Shown: positions 23,612 to 30,827 of the stretch, piece by piece
Layout of the letters: each line of letters begins with the position of its first letter
How positions within the stretch are numbered: position 1 is the stretch's first letter
Notes under the pieces: model-generated
What the model saw: only the letters and a program-made list of their open reading frames with translations
The model's database searches: none
What the model was told of the DNA's origin: nothing
Program-made: the position numbers and the translations under genes
Origin: UBA7398 sp947491605
Lineage (GTDB): Bacteria; Actinomycetota; Actinomycetes; Nanopelagicales; Nanopelagicaceae
DNA: 30,827 nt
Direction of reading: 5' to 3'
NCBI GenBank assembly: GCA_947491605.1
Contig: CANLJW010000013.1
Span: forward strand, 1 to 30,827

Positions 23612-25459
23612 ATGAAGTTAAATCGCCTTATGCGTGCTGCGCTTGCCGTAGTTGCAGCGGCTGGTCTAGCTATCGGAGTGATTGCACCTGCTCACTCTGC
23701 TGCGAAGACAACCGTTTCAATTGTGCAAAGTAACGCACTAACTGGTTTAAACCCAAGTGTTTCTGCGTTCAACTTAACGTTCAACGTTGACGTTGCAACT
23801 CTTTCAGGCATGGGTTTTACTTATTATAATAACAAGCCAGAGTTAATTGATAACACAGCCTACGGTTCATATAAAATCGTAAGTAAGAAACCATTTAAAG
23901 TTTCTTACACTGTTCGTTCTGGTCAAGTTTGGTCAGATGGCACACCAATGAATGCTGTTGATTTATTGCTAAGCCACGTAACCGCAAACGATTCATATTC
24001 TGAAATTGCCGGTCTTGGCGATCCTCAAGATGCACGCACAAAGCCTGCGTTTGACTCAGGTGGGTACGGCGGAATTTATGCAGAGAATGTCGTTGGGCAA
24101 CCAATTCTCTCTGCCAATAAGATGACTGTAACTGTTGAATATGCGACCCAAGTTCCGGACTGGAAATTACTTGCTCCAGGCCCATCTCCGGTCCATGCTC
24201 TTATGTTGCTGGCTGAAGGCGAATACGAACTACAAAGCGTTGCTAAAAGCAATGCAGCTCGTGAGCGCTTTTTAAAGGCTTTCTCTACTTATAACACAGC
24301 AACTTTGAAGAAGATCGGAAAAGTATGGTCGACTTCATATAACATCGATAAAGTTGATGGTTCCACAAACCCATTACTTCTAGTTGGCAATGGCCCATTC
24401 ATGGTAAAGAGCGCTGTGCCAAATGGCGCAGTAACTATGGTTCGTAACCCTAAGTACACATCCGGCCCAAAGGTTAAAGCCTTAAAGACCGTTGTTTTCA
24501 AGGTTATTGGCGATGGAACTGCTGCTGCACAAGCACTTAAAAACGGTGAAATTGATATTTATGCCGGTCAACCAACAGGTGACGCAGTTAACCAATTAAA
24601 GGCAATGGCTCCAGCTGTAAAGATCATCGGCGGCGACCAAGCTGTTTATGAGCACGTAGATATCCGTACCGGAACTGCTTTCGGTACAACTGATACCTAC
24701 AACGGTGTTTTCGCAGGTAATAGCCAAAAGGCGCTTGACCTACGTACCGCCGTGCTACTTGCTTGGCCACGTGAAGAAATCATGGAGAAGATTGTCAGAC
24801 CAATTAACTCAGGTGCTCAATTGATGAACTCATTGATGTACTTCAATGCCGAACCTGGCTACAAAGACAGTATTGCCAAGTCTGGCGTAAGTAAGTTCAC
24901 TGAAGGTACTCAAGCTTCACGTAATGCTAAGGCGCTTGCGTTAGTTAAGAAGTACTACCCAGAAGCAACTGCTACAAATCCTGTAGTGAAAATCAAGTTG
25001 CTCTTCGGACAACCTTCAAACGTGCGTCGTGTTGCAGAAGCTGCGTTAGCTAAGGCATCTGTTGCACAAGCTGGATTCGACATGGATGTAGCTCCAACTT
25101 CTGGTTGGTCAAGCTTCTTGGAGAGCGCTAAGTATGACTTGTCATTCTTTGCTTGGGTAAAATCTGCATTATTGCAACGTGGAAACGTTGGAACATATCA
25201 AGAGCAGAATTACCAAGGCTACTCAAACCCAGAGATCGAAAAGATCTACACTGAGTTAAATGGCAAACTATTAACAGCGGCAGAGATCGCAGATCGATTC
25301 CTCAAGGTTGAAACTATCTTGATGAGAGACGCTATATCTCTTCCTATCTTCCAACACCCATCTGTGACTGGCGTAACTGCCAAGCTCATGGGTGTGGCAC
25401 CATCACCATTGTCACCAAACTTAGTTTGGAACGTATGGGATTGGTACTTCACAGCCTAA
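23612..25459 (+). CDS. Peptide ABC transporter substrate-binding protein, family 5, secreted without a lipobox
   Basis: A 615-residue extracytoplasmic solute-binding protein of family 5 (SBP_bac_5), the receptor for oligopeptide, dipeptide or nickel-type importers. A classical Sec signal peptide of about 30 residues ends with PAHSA before AKTTVS; it has no cysteine, so the protein is not a lipoprotein. The mature chain shows YTVRSGQVWSDGTPMNAVD, where family members have the KDGxxFxDGxP motif, then GNGPFMVKS and LRTAVLLAWPREEIM. ATG 23612 has AGGAG upstream. It leads the operon with the DppB/DppC permeases and the fused ATPase. Two tandem hairpins follow its stop. The ligand is not determined by the sequence, though peptides are most likely. 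Confidence 0.92.
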   Translation: MKLNRLMRAALAVVAAAGLAIGVIAPAHSAAKTTVSIVQSNALTGLNPSVSAFNLTFNVDVATLSGMGFTYYNNKPELIDNTAYGSYKIVSKKPFKVSYTVRSGQVWSDGTPMNAVDLLLSHVTANDSYSEIAGLGDPQDARTKPAFDSGGYGGIYAENVVGQPILSANKMTVTVEYATQVPDWKLLAPGPSPVHALMLLAEGEYELQSVAKSNAARERFLKAFSTYNTATLKKIGKVWSTSYNIDKVDGSTNPLLLVGNGPFMVKSAVPNGAVTMVRNPKYTSGPKVKALKTVVFKVIGDGTAAAQALKNGEIDIYAGQPTGDAVNQLKAMAPAVKIIGGDQAVYEHVDIRTGTAFGTTDTYNGVFAGNSQKALDLRTAVLLAWPREEIMEKIVRPINSGAQLMNSLMYFNAEPGYKDSIAKSGVSKFTEGTQASRNAKALALVKKYYPEATATNPVVKIKLLFGQPSNVRRVAEAALAKASVAQAGFDMDVAPTSGWSSFLESAKYDLSFFAWVKSALLQRGNVGTYQEQNYQGYSNPEIEKIYTELNGKLLTAAEIADRFLKVETILMRDAISLPIFQHPSVTGVTAKLMGVAPSPLSPNLVWNVWDWYFTA

Positions 25460-25484
25460 GCTCGGAAACAGGTAGGCAAAATTC

Positions 25485-25508
25485 CGCTCAAAACTGAGCG
25501 TAATTTTT
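25485..25508 (+). terminator. Hairpin 1 after the binding-protein gene
   Basis: Six-base arms CGCTCA and TGAGCG close an AAAC loop (25485-25500), followed by TAATTTTTA. The short GC-containing stem with a broken U-run is a weak intrinsic terminator or mRNA-stabilising hairpin. Confidence 0.55.
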
Positions 25509-25511
25509 AAA

Positions 25512-25551
25512 AGGAGTGGCATCCAGGGAAACTTGGGTGTCACTTCTTTTT
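25512..25551 (+). terminator. Hairpin 2, intrinsic terminator or attenuator before dppB
   Basis: A 14-pair stem, with three G-U pairs, joins 25512-25525 to 25534-25547 across an eight-base loop and runs directly into TTTTT. It looks like a good Rho-independent terminator. It lies inside the operon, between the binding protein and its permeases, so partial read-through would set a high receptor-to-channel ratio. Confidence 0.75.
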
Positions 25552-25608
25552 GAAATATGGTTAAACTTTGGGTGGTTTTGATTTAGATTTTAGGTTGAAA
25601 GGGGCGTG

Positions 25609-27156
25609 ATGTTTGCTTATATTGTAAGACGGTTAGGCATCATCGTTGTCACCCTTTTCGGCTCTAGTTTTATTCTCTATAACTTAGCCGCACTTTCTGG
25701 TGATCCACTTGAGGGTTTACGCACTTCCCAAGATCCAAATGTGAAACAACAAATCATCGCACTCACCCGTCAATTGCAATTAGATTTGCCACCACCAATT
25801 CGTTACTTTTATTGGCTTAAAGGAATTCTGGGTGGGCTGGTAGGAGATATTAATTTTGGCATGACCCGAACTGGCCAGCCAGTAATCGATCAAATTGCCC
25901 TTGCGGTTCCAACCACGCTTAGGTTAGTTTCAGCCGCAACGGTTTTGGCAATAGTTTTTGGCATCTCGATCGGCATCATCACTGCCCTTCGCCAATATTC
26001 ACGCTTTGACTATGCGATGACATTCGTTTCATTTCTACTCTTCTCACTGCCTATTTTCTGGGTCGCAGTGCTTCTCAAAGAATACTTAGCCATTCAATTT
26101 AATGATTTTCTGGGTGAGCCAACCATCACTCCGCAATGGATGTTTTTTGCCAGCGTCTTTAGTGGAATTTTTTGGGCGGCGATTATCAGCGGGAGCCGAG
26201 CTCGCGTTTTTGCAATATTTGGAATCGCTGGAACCTCAACTGCGGCCCTCTTGTCATTTTTATCTGCCACCAAATGGTTTGCTAACCCCGGCTTTGGCCC
26301 AATCGTTCTATTCGGGCTAGCGGTCGGGATTGCATTCGGTGTTACTTATCTTTCTACCGGGTTGGGCAATAGCGCTGCTTTGAAATCGGCGCTAGCAATG
26401 GCGGTTATAACTTTGATTCTGTACTACCCGAATCAATGGTTATTTGGCGTTAGCAATAAGAAGTTAGTTTATTTACTTATGATAATTGCGTTATTTGTAG
26501 TGTCTGGCTTAGTCCCAATGCTATTTTCGAAAATTGACCGCGGGCCAATTATCCGAACATCGATACTTTCCGCTTTTTTAATGGGCTTTTTAACCGTGGT
26601 AGATAAATTGATGCAAACTTGGAAGCCATATATGGAGACCGATGCGGTTTATTTCCGACCAGTCCCAACAATTGGTCAAGTTAATCCACTTTTAGAACCC
26701 GGTAATTTTTGGATTAATTTTCTAGATATTTTGGTTCATCTATTCTTGCCAACAACCGCTCTTCTCTTAATTTCATTTGCCGGCTACGTACGTTTTTCAC
26801 GCGGAACGCTGTTAGAAGTTTTAAGTCAGGATTATATTCGGACTGCACGCGCTAAAGGATTAACTGAGCGAACTGTCATAATGCGCCATGCATTTAGAAA
26901 TACCATGATTCCATTAACCACAATTATGGTCGTAGACGTTATGTCGGTTATTGGCGGTGCGATTATTACTGAAAAAATTTTTGGCTGGATCGGAATGGGA
27001 ACGTTATTCAATCAAGCAATTGGCTCTTTTGATTTAAATCTTTTGATGGGGGTTTTTCTTTTGACCGGCTTCCTCGGAGTAAGTGCAAACTTAGTTGCTG
27101 ACTTACTTTATTCAACGCTAGATCCGCGGGTTCGTTCTGGGGCAGGTAAGAAATGA
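25609..27156 (+). CDS. Peptide ABC transporter permease, DppB type, with a large internal insertion
   Basis: A 515-residue inner-membrane permease, against about 310-340 residues for a typical DppB. The N-terminal family region (YIVRRLGIIVVTLFGSSFILY) and the C-terminal core with the ATPase-contact loop (DYIRTARAKGLTERTVIMRHAFRNTMIP, about 408-435 as the EAA loop) are normal. Between roughly residues 165 and 365 lie about 200 additional residues with five or six extra hydrophobic spans. Longer DppB proteins are known in actinobacteria, so the insertion is probably real and not a misassembly; the frame is continuous. ATG 25609 was chosen because GAAAGGGG sits at ideal distance; GTG 25606 is the alternative. 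The next gene overlaps its stop by four bases. Confidence 0.9.
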   Translation: MFAYIVRRLGIIVVTLFGSSFILYNLAALSGDPLEGLRTSQDPNVKQQIIALTRQLQLDLPPPIRYFYWLKGILGGLVGDINFGMTRTGQPVIDQIALAVPTTLRLVSAATVLAIVFGISIGIITALRQYSRFDYAMTFVSFLLFSLPIFWVAVLLKEYLAIQFNDFLGEPTITPQWMFFASVFSGIFWAAIISGSRARVFAIFGIAGTSTAALLSFLSATKWFANPGFGPIVLFGLAVGIAFGVTYLSTGLGNSAALKSALAMAVITLILYYPNQWLFGVSNKKLVYLLMIIALFVVSGLVPMLFSKIDRGPIIRTSILSAFLMGFLTVVDKLMQTWKPYMETDAVYFRPVPTIGQVNPLLEPGNFWINFLDILVHLFLPTTALLLISFAGYVRFSRGTLLEVLSQDYIRTARAKGLTERTVIMRHAFRNTMIPLTTIMVVDVMSVIGGAIITEKIFGWIGMGTLFNQAIGSFDLNLLMGVFLLTGFLGVSANLVADLLYSTLDPRVRSGAGKK

Positions 27157-28238
27157 TATTTAAGCGGAAGCAGAAAGTGGTCGAGAATTTAGCTGAAGCT
27201 AATGAAAATGCGATCTTTAATAAAGAGACTGAAGGCTTGAGCCAAGGCCAAATTGTTTTCCGGCGCTTCCTCCGCCATAAAGCTGCGATGATTTCAGTCT
27301 TCGTATTATTTTCTTTAATTATGATTGTTTTTACTTCGTCAGGCGTAAAAATCGGCCCATTTACCATTCCAGGCTGGTGGCAGTATAAATTTGATCAACT
27401 TCTAGATCTTCGCAAAGAAGGGTGTCCGCCCGAAATTGTTGGCTGTCCAACTTTGGACATGATGCCCTCGATTATAGATGGCACCAGCATGGGCTTAGGA
27501 GCGCATCCATTTGGCCAAGACGATATCGGCCATGATTATTTTGCGATGGTAATGCGAGGTGCCCAACGTTCTATCCTAGTAATGCTTGTCATTGGATTCC
27601 TTGGCGGCTCAATCGGAATTGTGGTTGGCTCAATATCTGGGTACTTCCGTGGTTGGGTCGATGCGCTATTAATGAGATTGACTGACTTCGTTATCACTAT
27701 CCCAACAATCGTCATCGGTTCGGTTGTGGGTTACCACTTTGGAAATCTCGGCGTCGGATTTCTAGCTTTCTACTTGGGTATTTTCGCCTGGACCGGGCTC
27801 TCTCGATTAGTGCGGGGAGAATTTCTAAAATTGCGTGAAATGGAATTCGTGGATGCGGCTCGAGTAGCTGGCGCAAGTAATCGTCGAATCATTTTCAAAC
27901 ACATTCTGCCGAATGCGGTTGGAATCATTATCGTTTCAATAACCTTGTTGATGTCCGGCGCAATTTTGCTTGAGACCGCCCTTTCGTATTTAGGCTTTGG
28001 TGTGGTTGCCCCAGATGTTTCGCTCGGCTCGCTAATTAGCCAATTCCAAGATTCATTCACAATTCGACCATGGCTCTTCTGGTGGCCTGGCCTATTTATC
28101 ATCACGATTGCGCTCTCAATTAACTTTATCGGCGATGGTCTTCGCGATGCCTTCGATCCGCGCCAACGCCGCCGGTTGAGCAAGAAAGATAAAGCAGCTT
28201 CACGCGATCAAGCCAAAATTGCGGCGGCGAGCAACTAA
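27153..28238 (+). CDS. Peptide ABC transporter permease, DppC type
   Basis: A 361-residue permease that pairs with the DppB-like protein. After a charged cytoplasmic N-terminus the first span (about 44-62) is followed by an external loop of roughly 70 residues holding two Cys (GCPPEIVGCP) and the family motif HPFGQDDIGHDYFAMVMRGA. The core spans and the ATPase-contact segment EFVDAARVAGASNRRIIFKHILPNAVG follow, then LSYLGFG and GLRDAFDPR. The start ATG overlaps the DppB stop (ATGA), so the two are translationally coupled. The C-terminal tail is rich in Lys and Ala. A reverse-oriented gene separates it from the ATPase of the same importer. Confidence 0.93.
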   Translation: MIFKRKQKVVENLAEANENAIFNKETEGLSQGQIVFRRFLRHKAAMISVFVLFSLIMIVFTSSGVKIGPFTIPGWWQYKFDQLLDLRKEGCPPEIVGCPTLDMMPSIIDGTSMGLGAHPFGQDDIGHDYFAMVMRGAQRSILVMLVIGFLGGSIGIVVGSISGYFRGWVDALLMRLTDFVITIPTIVIGSVVGYHFGNLGVGFLAFYLGIFAWTGLSRLVRGEFLKLREMEFVDAARVAGASNRRIIFKHILPNAVGIIIVSITLLMSGAILLETALSYLGFGVVAPDVSLGSLISQFQDSFTIRPWLFWWPGLFIITIALSINFIGDGLRDAFDPRQRRRLSKKDKAASRDQAKIAAASN

Positions 28239-28243
28239 TGGCC

Positions 28244-28843
28244 TTAAAATCGAAAAACAATAAGCAGCGCGCAAACCGCAAAGTTTGCAATCACGAGCGC
28301 AATTCCGCTGGTATTGCTAATCACTTGGCTCTCGATCCGCGCCGGGTTTCCGCTTTTATTGAAAGATTCCAATCTAATCCGCGCGAGTTGAACCGCTACG
28401 CCAGAATAAGAACGTGGGGATTCGCCAGGACGGATATTGGTAACGCTATTAAGTTTGAGGCCGCGCAATTCGCTCGGATGAATCGATCTAGCGTGGTATC
28501 GACCAGGAGTCTGCGCCGCCCAGGCGTTAATTCGCTTGGTGCCGACTTCGATATACATCGTGTACATGGCATGAATTTCGTCAACGAGATGCCAACCAAC
28601 TGTGATTTCTTGATGGGGGTTAGTGATTTTTATACCCTCGTCAAAAAAAGTAATTTTCGGGACCAGAAAAATCAAGCGCGCAAATTGAGCGATCAAGATT
28701 GCCCAAGCTATCGAAGTGATTTTGTTATGTACCGTGGCGCTCGAACTGAAAAAACTCGAAGCGGCCATGCCGAAACAGAGCGTATAAATACTGATCGCCA
28801 TAAAAACATTACTTCTAGGTCGATAGATCTCCGGGTTGCTCAC
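28244..28843 (-). CDS. PH domain-containing membrane protein in antisense orientation
   Basis: A 199-residue protein with two N-terminal hydrophobic spans (about 13-33 and 42-62). A bacterial PH-like domain follows, recognised by ITFFDEGIKITNPHQEITVGWHLVDEI and the later YHARSIHP segment. A final hydrophobic helix lies at the C-terminus (about 178-197). Such proteins are common and mostly uncharacterised in actinobacteria. The start is GTG 28843, with only a weak GAGAA ribosome site. It stops six bases past the end of dppC and starts 30 bases from the ATPase start, so it sits head-to-head and tail-to-tail inside the importer operon. The opposite strand is also open over the whole length, but that frame looks non-coding. 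Confidence 0.78.
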   Translation of the reverse strand: MSNPEIYRPRSNVFMAISIYTLCFGMAASSFFSSSATVHNKITSIAWAILIAQFARLIFLVPKITFFDEGIKITNPHQEITVGWHLVDEIHAMYTMYIEVGTKRINAWAAQTPGRYHARSIHPSELRGLKLNSVTNIRPGESPRSYSGVAVQLARIRLESFNKSGNPARIESQVISNTSGIALVIANFAVCALLIVFRF

Positions 28844-28872
28844 GTCGCAATGTTCTCACGAAAGGCTGCATG

Positions 28873-30525
28873 ATGTCCGAGCCAATCCTAAAAGTTAAAG
28901 ATTTCACTGTTGAATTTTGGGTAGATGGAGTTTGGTATCCAGCTGCTGTAAATATGAATTTCCAAATCGCGCCAGGTGAAGTTCTTGCCATCGTTGGCGA
29001 GTCAGGTTCTGGTAAATCCACTACCGGCATGGGCTTAATGAGTCTGCTGGCTTCAAATGCGCGAATGTATGGCAGCGTGCAAGTAAAAGGCCATGAAATG
29101 ATTGGCGCGAAATCATCGGTTTTGCGTAAGTATCGCGGTAAAGAAGTTGCCTATATTTTTCAAGAGCCAATGACTGCGCTAAATCCGGTATACACGATCG
29201 GCTTTCAAATTGTAGAAACGCTCCGTACCCATTTTGATATGGGGCCACACCAAGCCAAAGATCGCGCGATCGAATTATTAACTCTGGTTGATATTCCAAA
29301 TCCAGCTGGCTCTTTCAATAAGTATCCGCACCAACTCTCTGGCGGCCAACGTCAACGTGCCATGATTGCGCAAGCGCTCGCGTGCGATCCAGGGCTACTA
29401 GTAGCCGATGAACCAACCACTGCTCTAGATGTAACGGTACAAGCAGAGATTCTAGATTTGATGCGTGGTCTAAAAGATAAGTTGAATTCAGCGATTTTGC
29501 TGATCACTCACGATATGGGCGTTGTCGCAGATATGGCTGATGAGATATTGGTTATGAAAGATGGTTTAACTGTCGAACACGGCACCGCCGATCAAATCTT
29601 TAATCGACCATCGCATCCGTACACAAAAGAGCTATTGGGAGCAGTTCCAAAACTTGGTAGCAGTGTAAAACGAATCCTGAAGGCCGACCCAAGTAAGGGC
29701 AGCGCCCCGGTTTTAAATTTAGAGAACGTAACAATCGAATATCCAAAACGTGGCCGCATTCCCGCGTTTACTGCGGTTAAAGAATTTAATCTCCAGATAT
29801 TCCCAGGCGAAATTGTTGGCTTAGTAGGAGAGTCTGGTTCGGGTAAAACAACTGTAGGTCGCGCCGCGATTGGTTTGCTTCCGATAAAGGCCGGCAAAAT
29901 TGAAATCGTCGGAACCGATATTTCACATGCCACCCAGAAAGACCTTTTTGCGATTCGCCGCCATACTGGCATTGTTTTTCAAGATCCGGCTAGCTCATTA
30001 AATCCCCGCCTTCCAATTGGCGAAAGCATCGGCGAACCAATCTTTTTGGCGGGGCTAGCAAAAGGTGAAGCGTTAAATAAGAAAATAGAAGATTTACTTG
30101 ATCAAGTAGAACTTCCACGCAGTTACCGCAATCGCTACCCGCACGAGCTCTCTGGTGGCCAACGGCAACGCGTCGGTATCGCACGCGCGCTCGCGCTAAC
30201 TCCAGACCTTTTAATCGCTGACGAGCCAACCTCAGCCCTTGATGTATCGGTTCAAGCCCGTTTCTTGGATTTATTGCAGGATTTACAAGATAAATTGAAG
30301 TTTGCTTGTCTATTTATTAGCCATGACTTAGCTGTGGTAGACATTTTGACCCACCGAATTGCCGTTATGCAAGATGGCCGATTAGTTGAAGTAGGCGAGC
30401 GAGATCAGATTTTGAAGCATGCAAAAGATCCATATACCCAAAGATTAATTGCGGCAGTACCGGTACCAAATCCAGCCGAACAGAAAATTCGGCGCGAAGC
30501 TAGATTGGCCGCGATTAAAAAGTAG
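28873..30525 (+). CDS. Fused DppD-DppF peptide ABC transporter ATPase
   Basis: A 550-residue protein with two complete oligopeptide-type ATPase domains in one chain. Domain 1 has Walker A GESGSGKST (42-50), signature LSGGQRQRAMIAQ and Walker B LLVADEPTTALD. Domain 2 has GESGSGKTT, LSGGQRQRVGIAR and LLIADEPTSALD. Both domains also keep the Q-loop and His switch (ITHDMG, ISHDLA), so both ATP sites should work. The oligopeptide C-terminal segment is visible after the first domain (HPYTKELLGAVPK). Fusion of DppD and DppF is frequent in actinobacteria. ATG 28873 is preferred to ATG 28870 because of AAAGG seven bases before it. It energises the DppB/DppC pair, separated from them by the antisense PH-domain gene. 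Confidence 0.94.
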   Translation: MSEPILKVKDFTVEFWVDGVWYPAAVNMNFQIAPGEVLAIVGESGSGKSTTGMGLMSLLASNARMYGSVQVKGHEMIGAKSSVLRKYRGKEVAYIFQEPMTALNPVYTIGFQIVETLRTHFDMGPHQAKDRAIELLTLVDIPNPAGSFNKYPHQLSGGQRQRAMIAQALACDPGLLVADEPTTALDVTVQAEILDLMRGLKDKLNSAILLITHDMGVVADMADEILVMKDGLTVEHGTADQIFNRPSHPYTKELLGAVPKLGSSVKRILKADPSKGSAPVLNLENVTIEYPKRGRIPAFTAVKEFNLQIFPGEIVGLVGESGSGKTTVGRAAIGLLPIKAGKIEIVGTDISHATQKDLFAIRRHTGIVFQDPASSLNPRLPIGESIGEPIFLAGLAKGEALNKKIEDLLDQVELPRSYRNRYPHELSGGQRQRVGIARALALTPDLLIADEPTSALDVSVQARFLDLLQDLQDKLKFACLFISHDLAVVDILTHRIAVMQDGRLVEVGERDQILKHAKDPYTQRLIAAVPVPNPAEQKIRREARLAAIKK

Positions 30526-30544
30526 TTGATTCAACTTTCAACTA
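30523..30544. promoter_or_regulatory. Candidate MarR-type operator
   Basis: Perfect 7-base arms TAGTTGA (30523-30529) and TCAACTA (30538-30544) flank eight bases, and the inner copy TTCAACT repeats directly. The site overlaps the ATPase stop codon and lies 27 bases before the MarR start. MarR regulators usually bind such palindromes near their own promoter. It lacks a U-run, so it is a poor terminator. Confidence 0.4.
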
Positions 30545-30570
30545 AATCACTTCTGCTCTACCCTTGAGAT

Positions 30571-30827
30571 ATGGCAATTAAATCACCCAACCCGCGTTGG
30601 TTAAATCCGCGCGAGATGAAGGCTTGGCGGTCGTACATCATCGCTTCGCGCCGATTATTGGAAGCGCTCGATACAGATTTAGTTGGCCATGATTTATCTT
30701 TGGCAGATTATGAAGTACTCGCGCAATTAAGTGATGCGCCAAATCGACGGATGCGAATGAGTGAGTTAGCTGAATTAGCGATGCTCTCTAAATCGCGACT
30801 TTCACATCGAATGAAAGTTATGGAAAA
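30571..30827 (+). CDS. MarR family transcriptional regulator (partial, 5' end)
   Basis: The first 85 residues of a winged-helix regulator that runs off the right edge. The N-terminus NPREMKAWRSYIIASRRLLEALDTDL is the dimerisation helix typical of actinobacterial MarR proteins. It is followed by LADYEVLAQLSDAPNRRMRMSELAELAMLSKSRLSHR, which contains the recognition helix region. ATG 30571 follows a 45-base gap from the ATPase stop. No strong ribosome site is visible. The inverted repeat just upstream may be its own operator. Effector and targets are unknown, and the neighbouring peptide importer is one possible target. Confidence 0.88.
   Translation, partial: MAIKSPNPRWLNPREMKAWRSYIIASRRLLEALDTDLVGHDLSLADYEVLAQLSDAPNRRMRMSELAELAMLSKSRLSHRMKVME

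Noticed and set aside
23398..23733. 111-codon plus-strand frame across the MFS/receptor gap
   Set aside because: It overlaps the end of MFS and the signal-peptide region of the receptor in another frame, is Cys/Ser/Arg-rich, and has no start signal.
28238..28873. Plus-strand open frame of 211 codons between dppC and the ATPase
   Set aside because: It bridges the operon neatly but encodes an Arg/Asn-rich peptide with no recognisable domain, while the opposite strand encodes a clear PH-domain membrane protein over the same bases.
1..30827. tRNA or rRNA genes, CRISPR arrays, insertion sequences or phage genes
   Set aside because: I saw no cloverleaf-like sequence, regularly spaced repeat, transposase motif or phage protein; gaps are short and accounted for.

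Overview
The window is a stretch of AT-rich chromosome, probably from a low-GC, small-genome actinobacterium. A freshwater planktonic lineage of the acI/Nanopelagicales kind fits best, but this rests on gene style and not on a marker gene. Supporting signs are densely packed genes, frequent TTG and GTG starts, actinobacterial-style Tgt, MarR, PH-domain and long DppB proteins, and several sugar and peptide importers. I found no rRNA, tRNA, CRISPR array, insertion sequence or prophage. No gene-free stretch exceeds 300 bases; the longest gap (about 8800-9023) is a divergent control region.

1-5976, central metabolism and metals. After the tail of an unidentified gene come a cytoplasmic GH13 alpha-glucan hydrolase, a tiny membrane protein and a CopZ-like metal chaperone. 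The chaperone meets head-on a membrane-anchored DUF305 protein that follows a class I fructose-bisphosphate aldolase. Next is a GDH-GNAT pair on the minus strand.

5977-13492, a sugar uptake and oxidation locus. A mutarotase-like protein and an SMP-30 lactonase meet tail to tail. A ribose-type permease is divergent from a lipoprotein binding protein, a double-domain ATPase, a second permease and an SDR dehydrogenase. Read together, these suggest import of a monosaccharide, anomer equilibration, oxidation at C1 to a lactone and lactone hydrolysis. LacI-type half-sites lie in the divergent gap, and a strong hairpin separates the binding-protein gene from the ATPase gene.

13498-20077, TrhO and a kynurenine/anthranilate cassette. 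TrhO (tRNA wobble hydroxylation) and an unlisted 55-residue Cys-rich protein are on the minus strand. A tightly coupled plus-strand operon follows: kynureninase, a 2-aminobenzoate-CoA-ligase-like enzyme, an alpha/beta hydrolase that could be a kynurenine formamidase, an SDR lacking its catalytic Tyr, and a polysaccharide pyruvyl transferase family protein. The first three form a sensible path from N-formylkynurenine to anthraniloyl-CoA. The last two are unexplained and make this the most unusual part of the window.

20147-23456, queuosine salvage and export. A YhhQ-type queuosine-precursor transporter converges on tRNA-guanine transglycosylase. An MFS exporter starts only 29 bp from the Tgt start, in the opposite direction.

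23612-30525, a peptide ABC importer. It has a non-lipoprotein family 5 binding protein, tandem hairpins, a DppB permease with about 200 extra residues, a DppC permease and a fused DppD-DppF ATPase. A PH-domain membrane protein gene lies in reverse orientation between DppC and the ATPase. The window ends inside a MarR-family regulator with a candidate operator just upstream.
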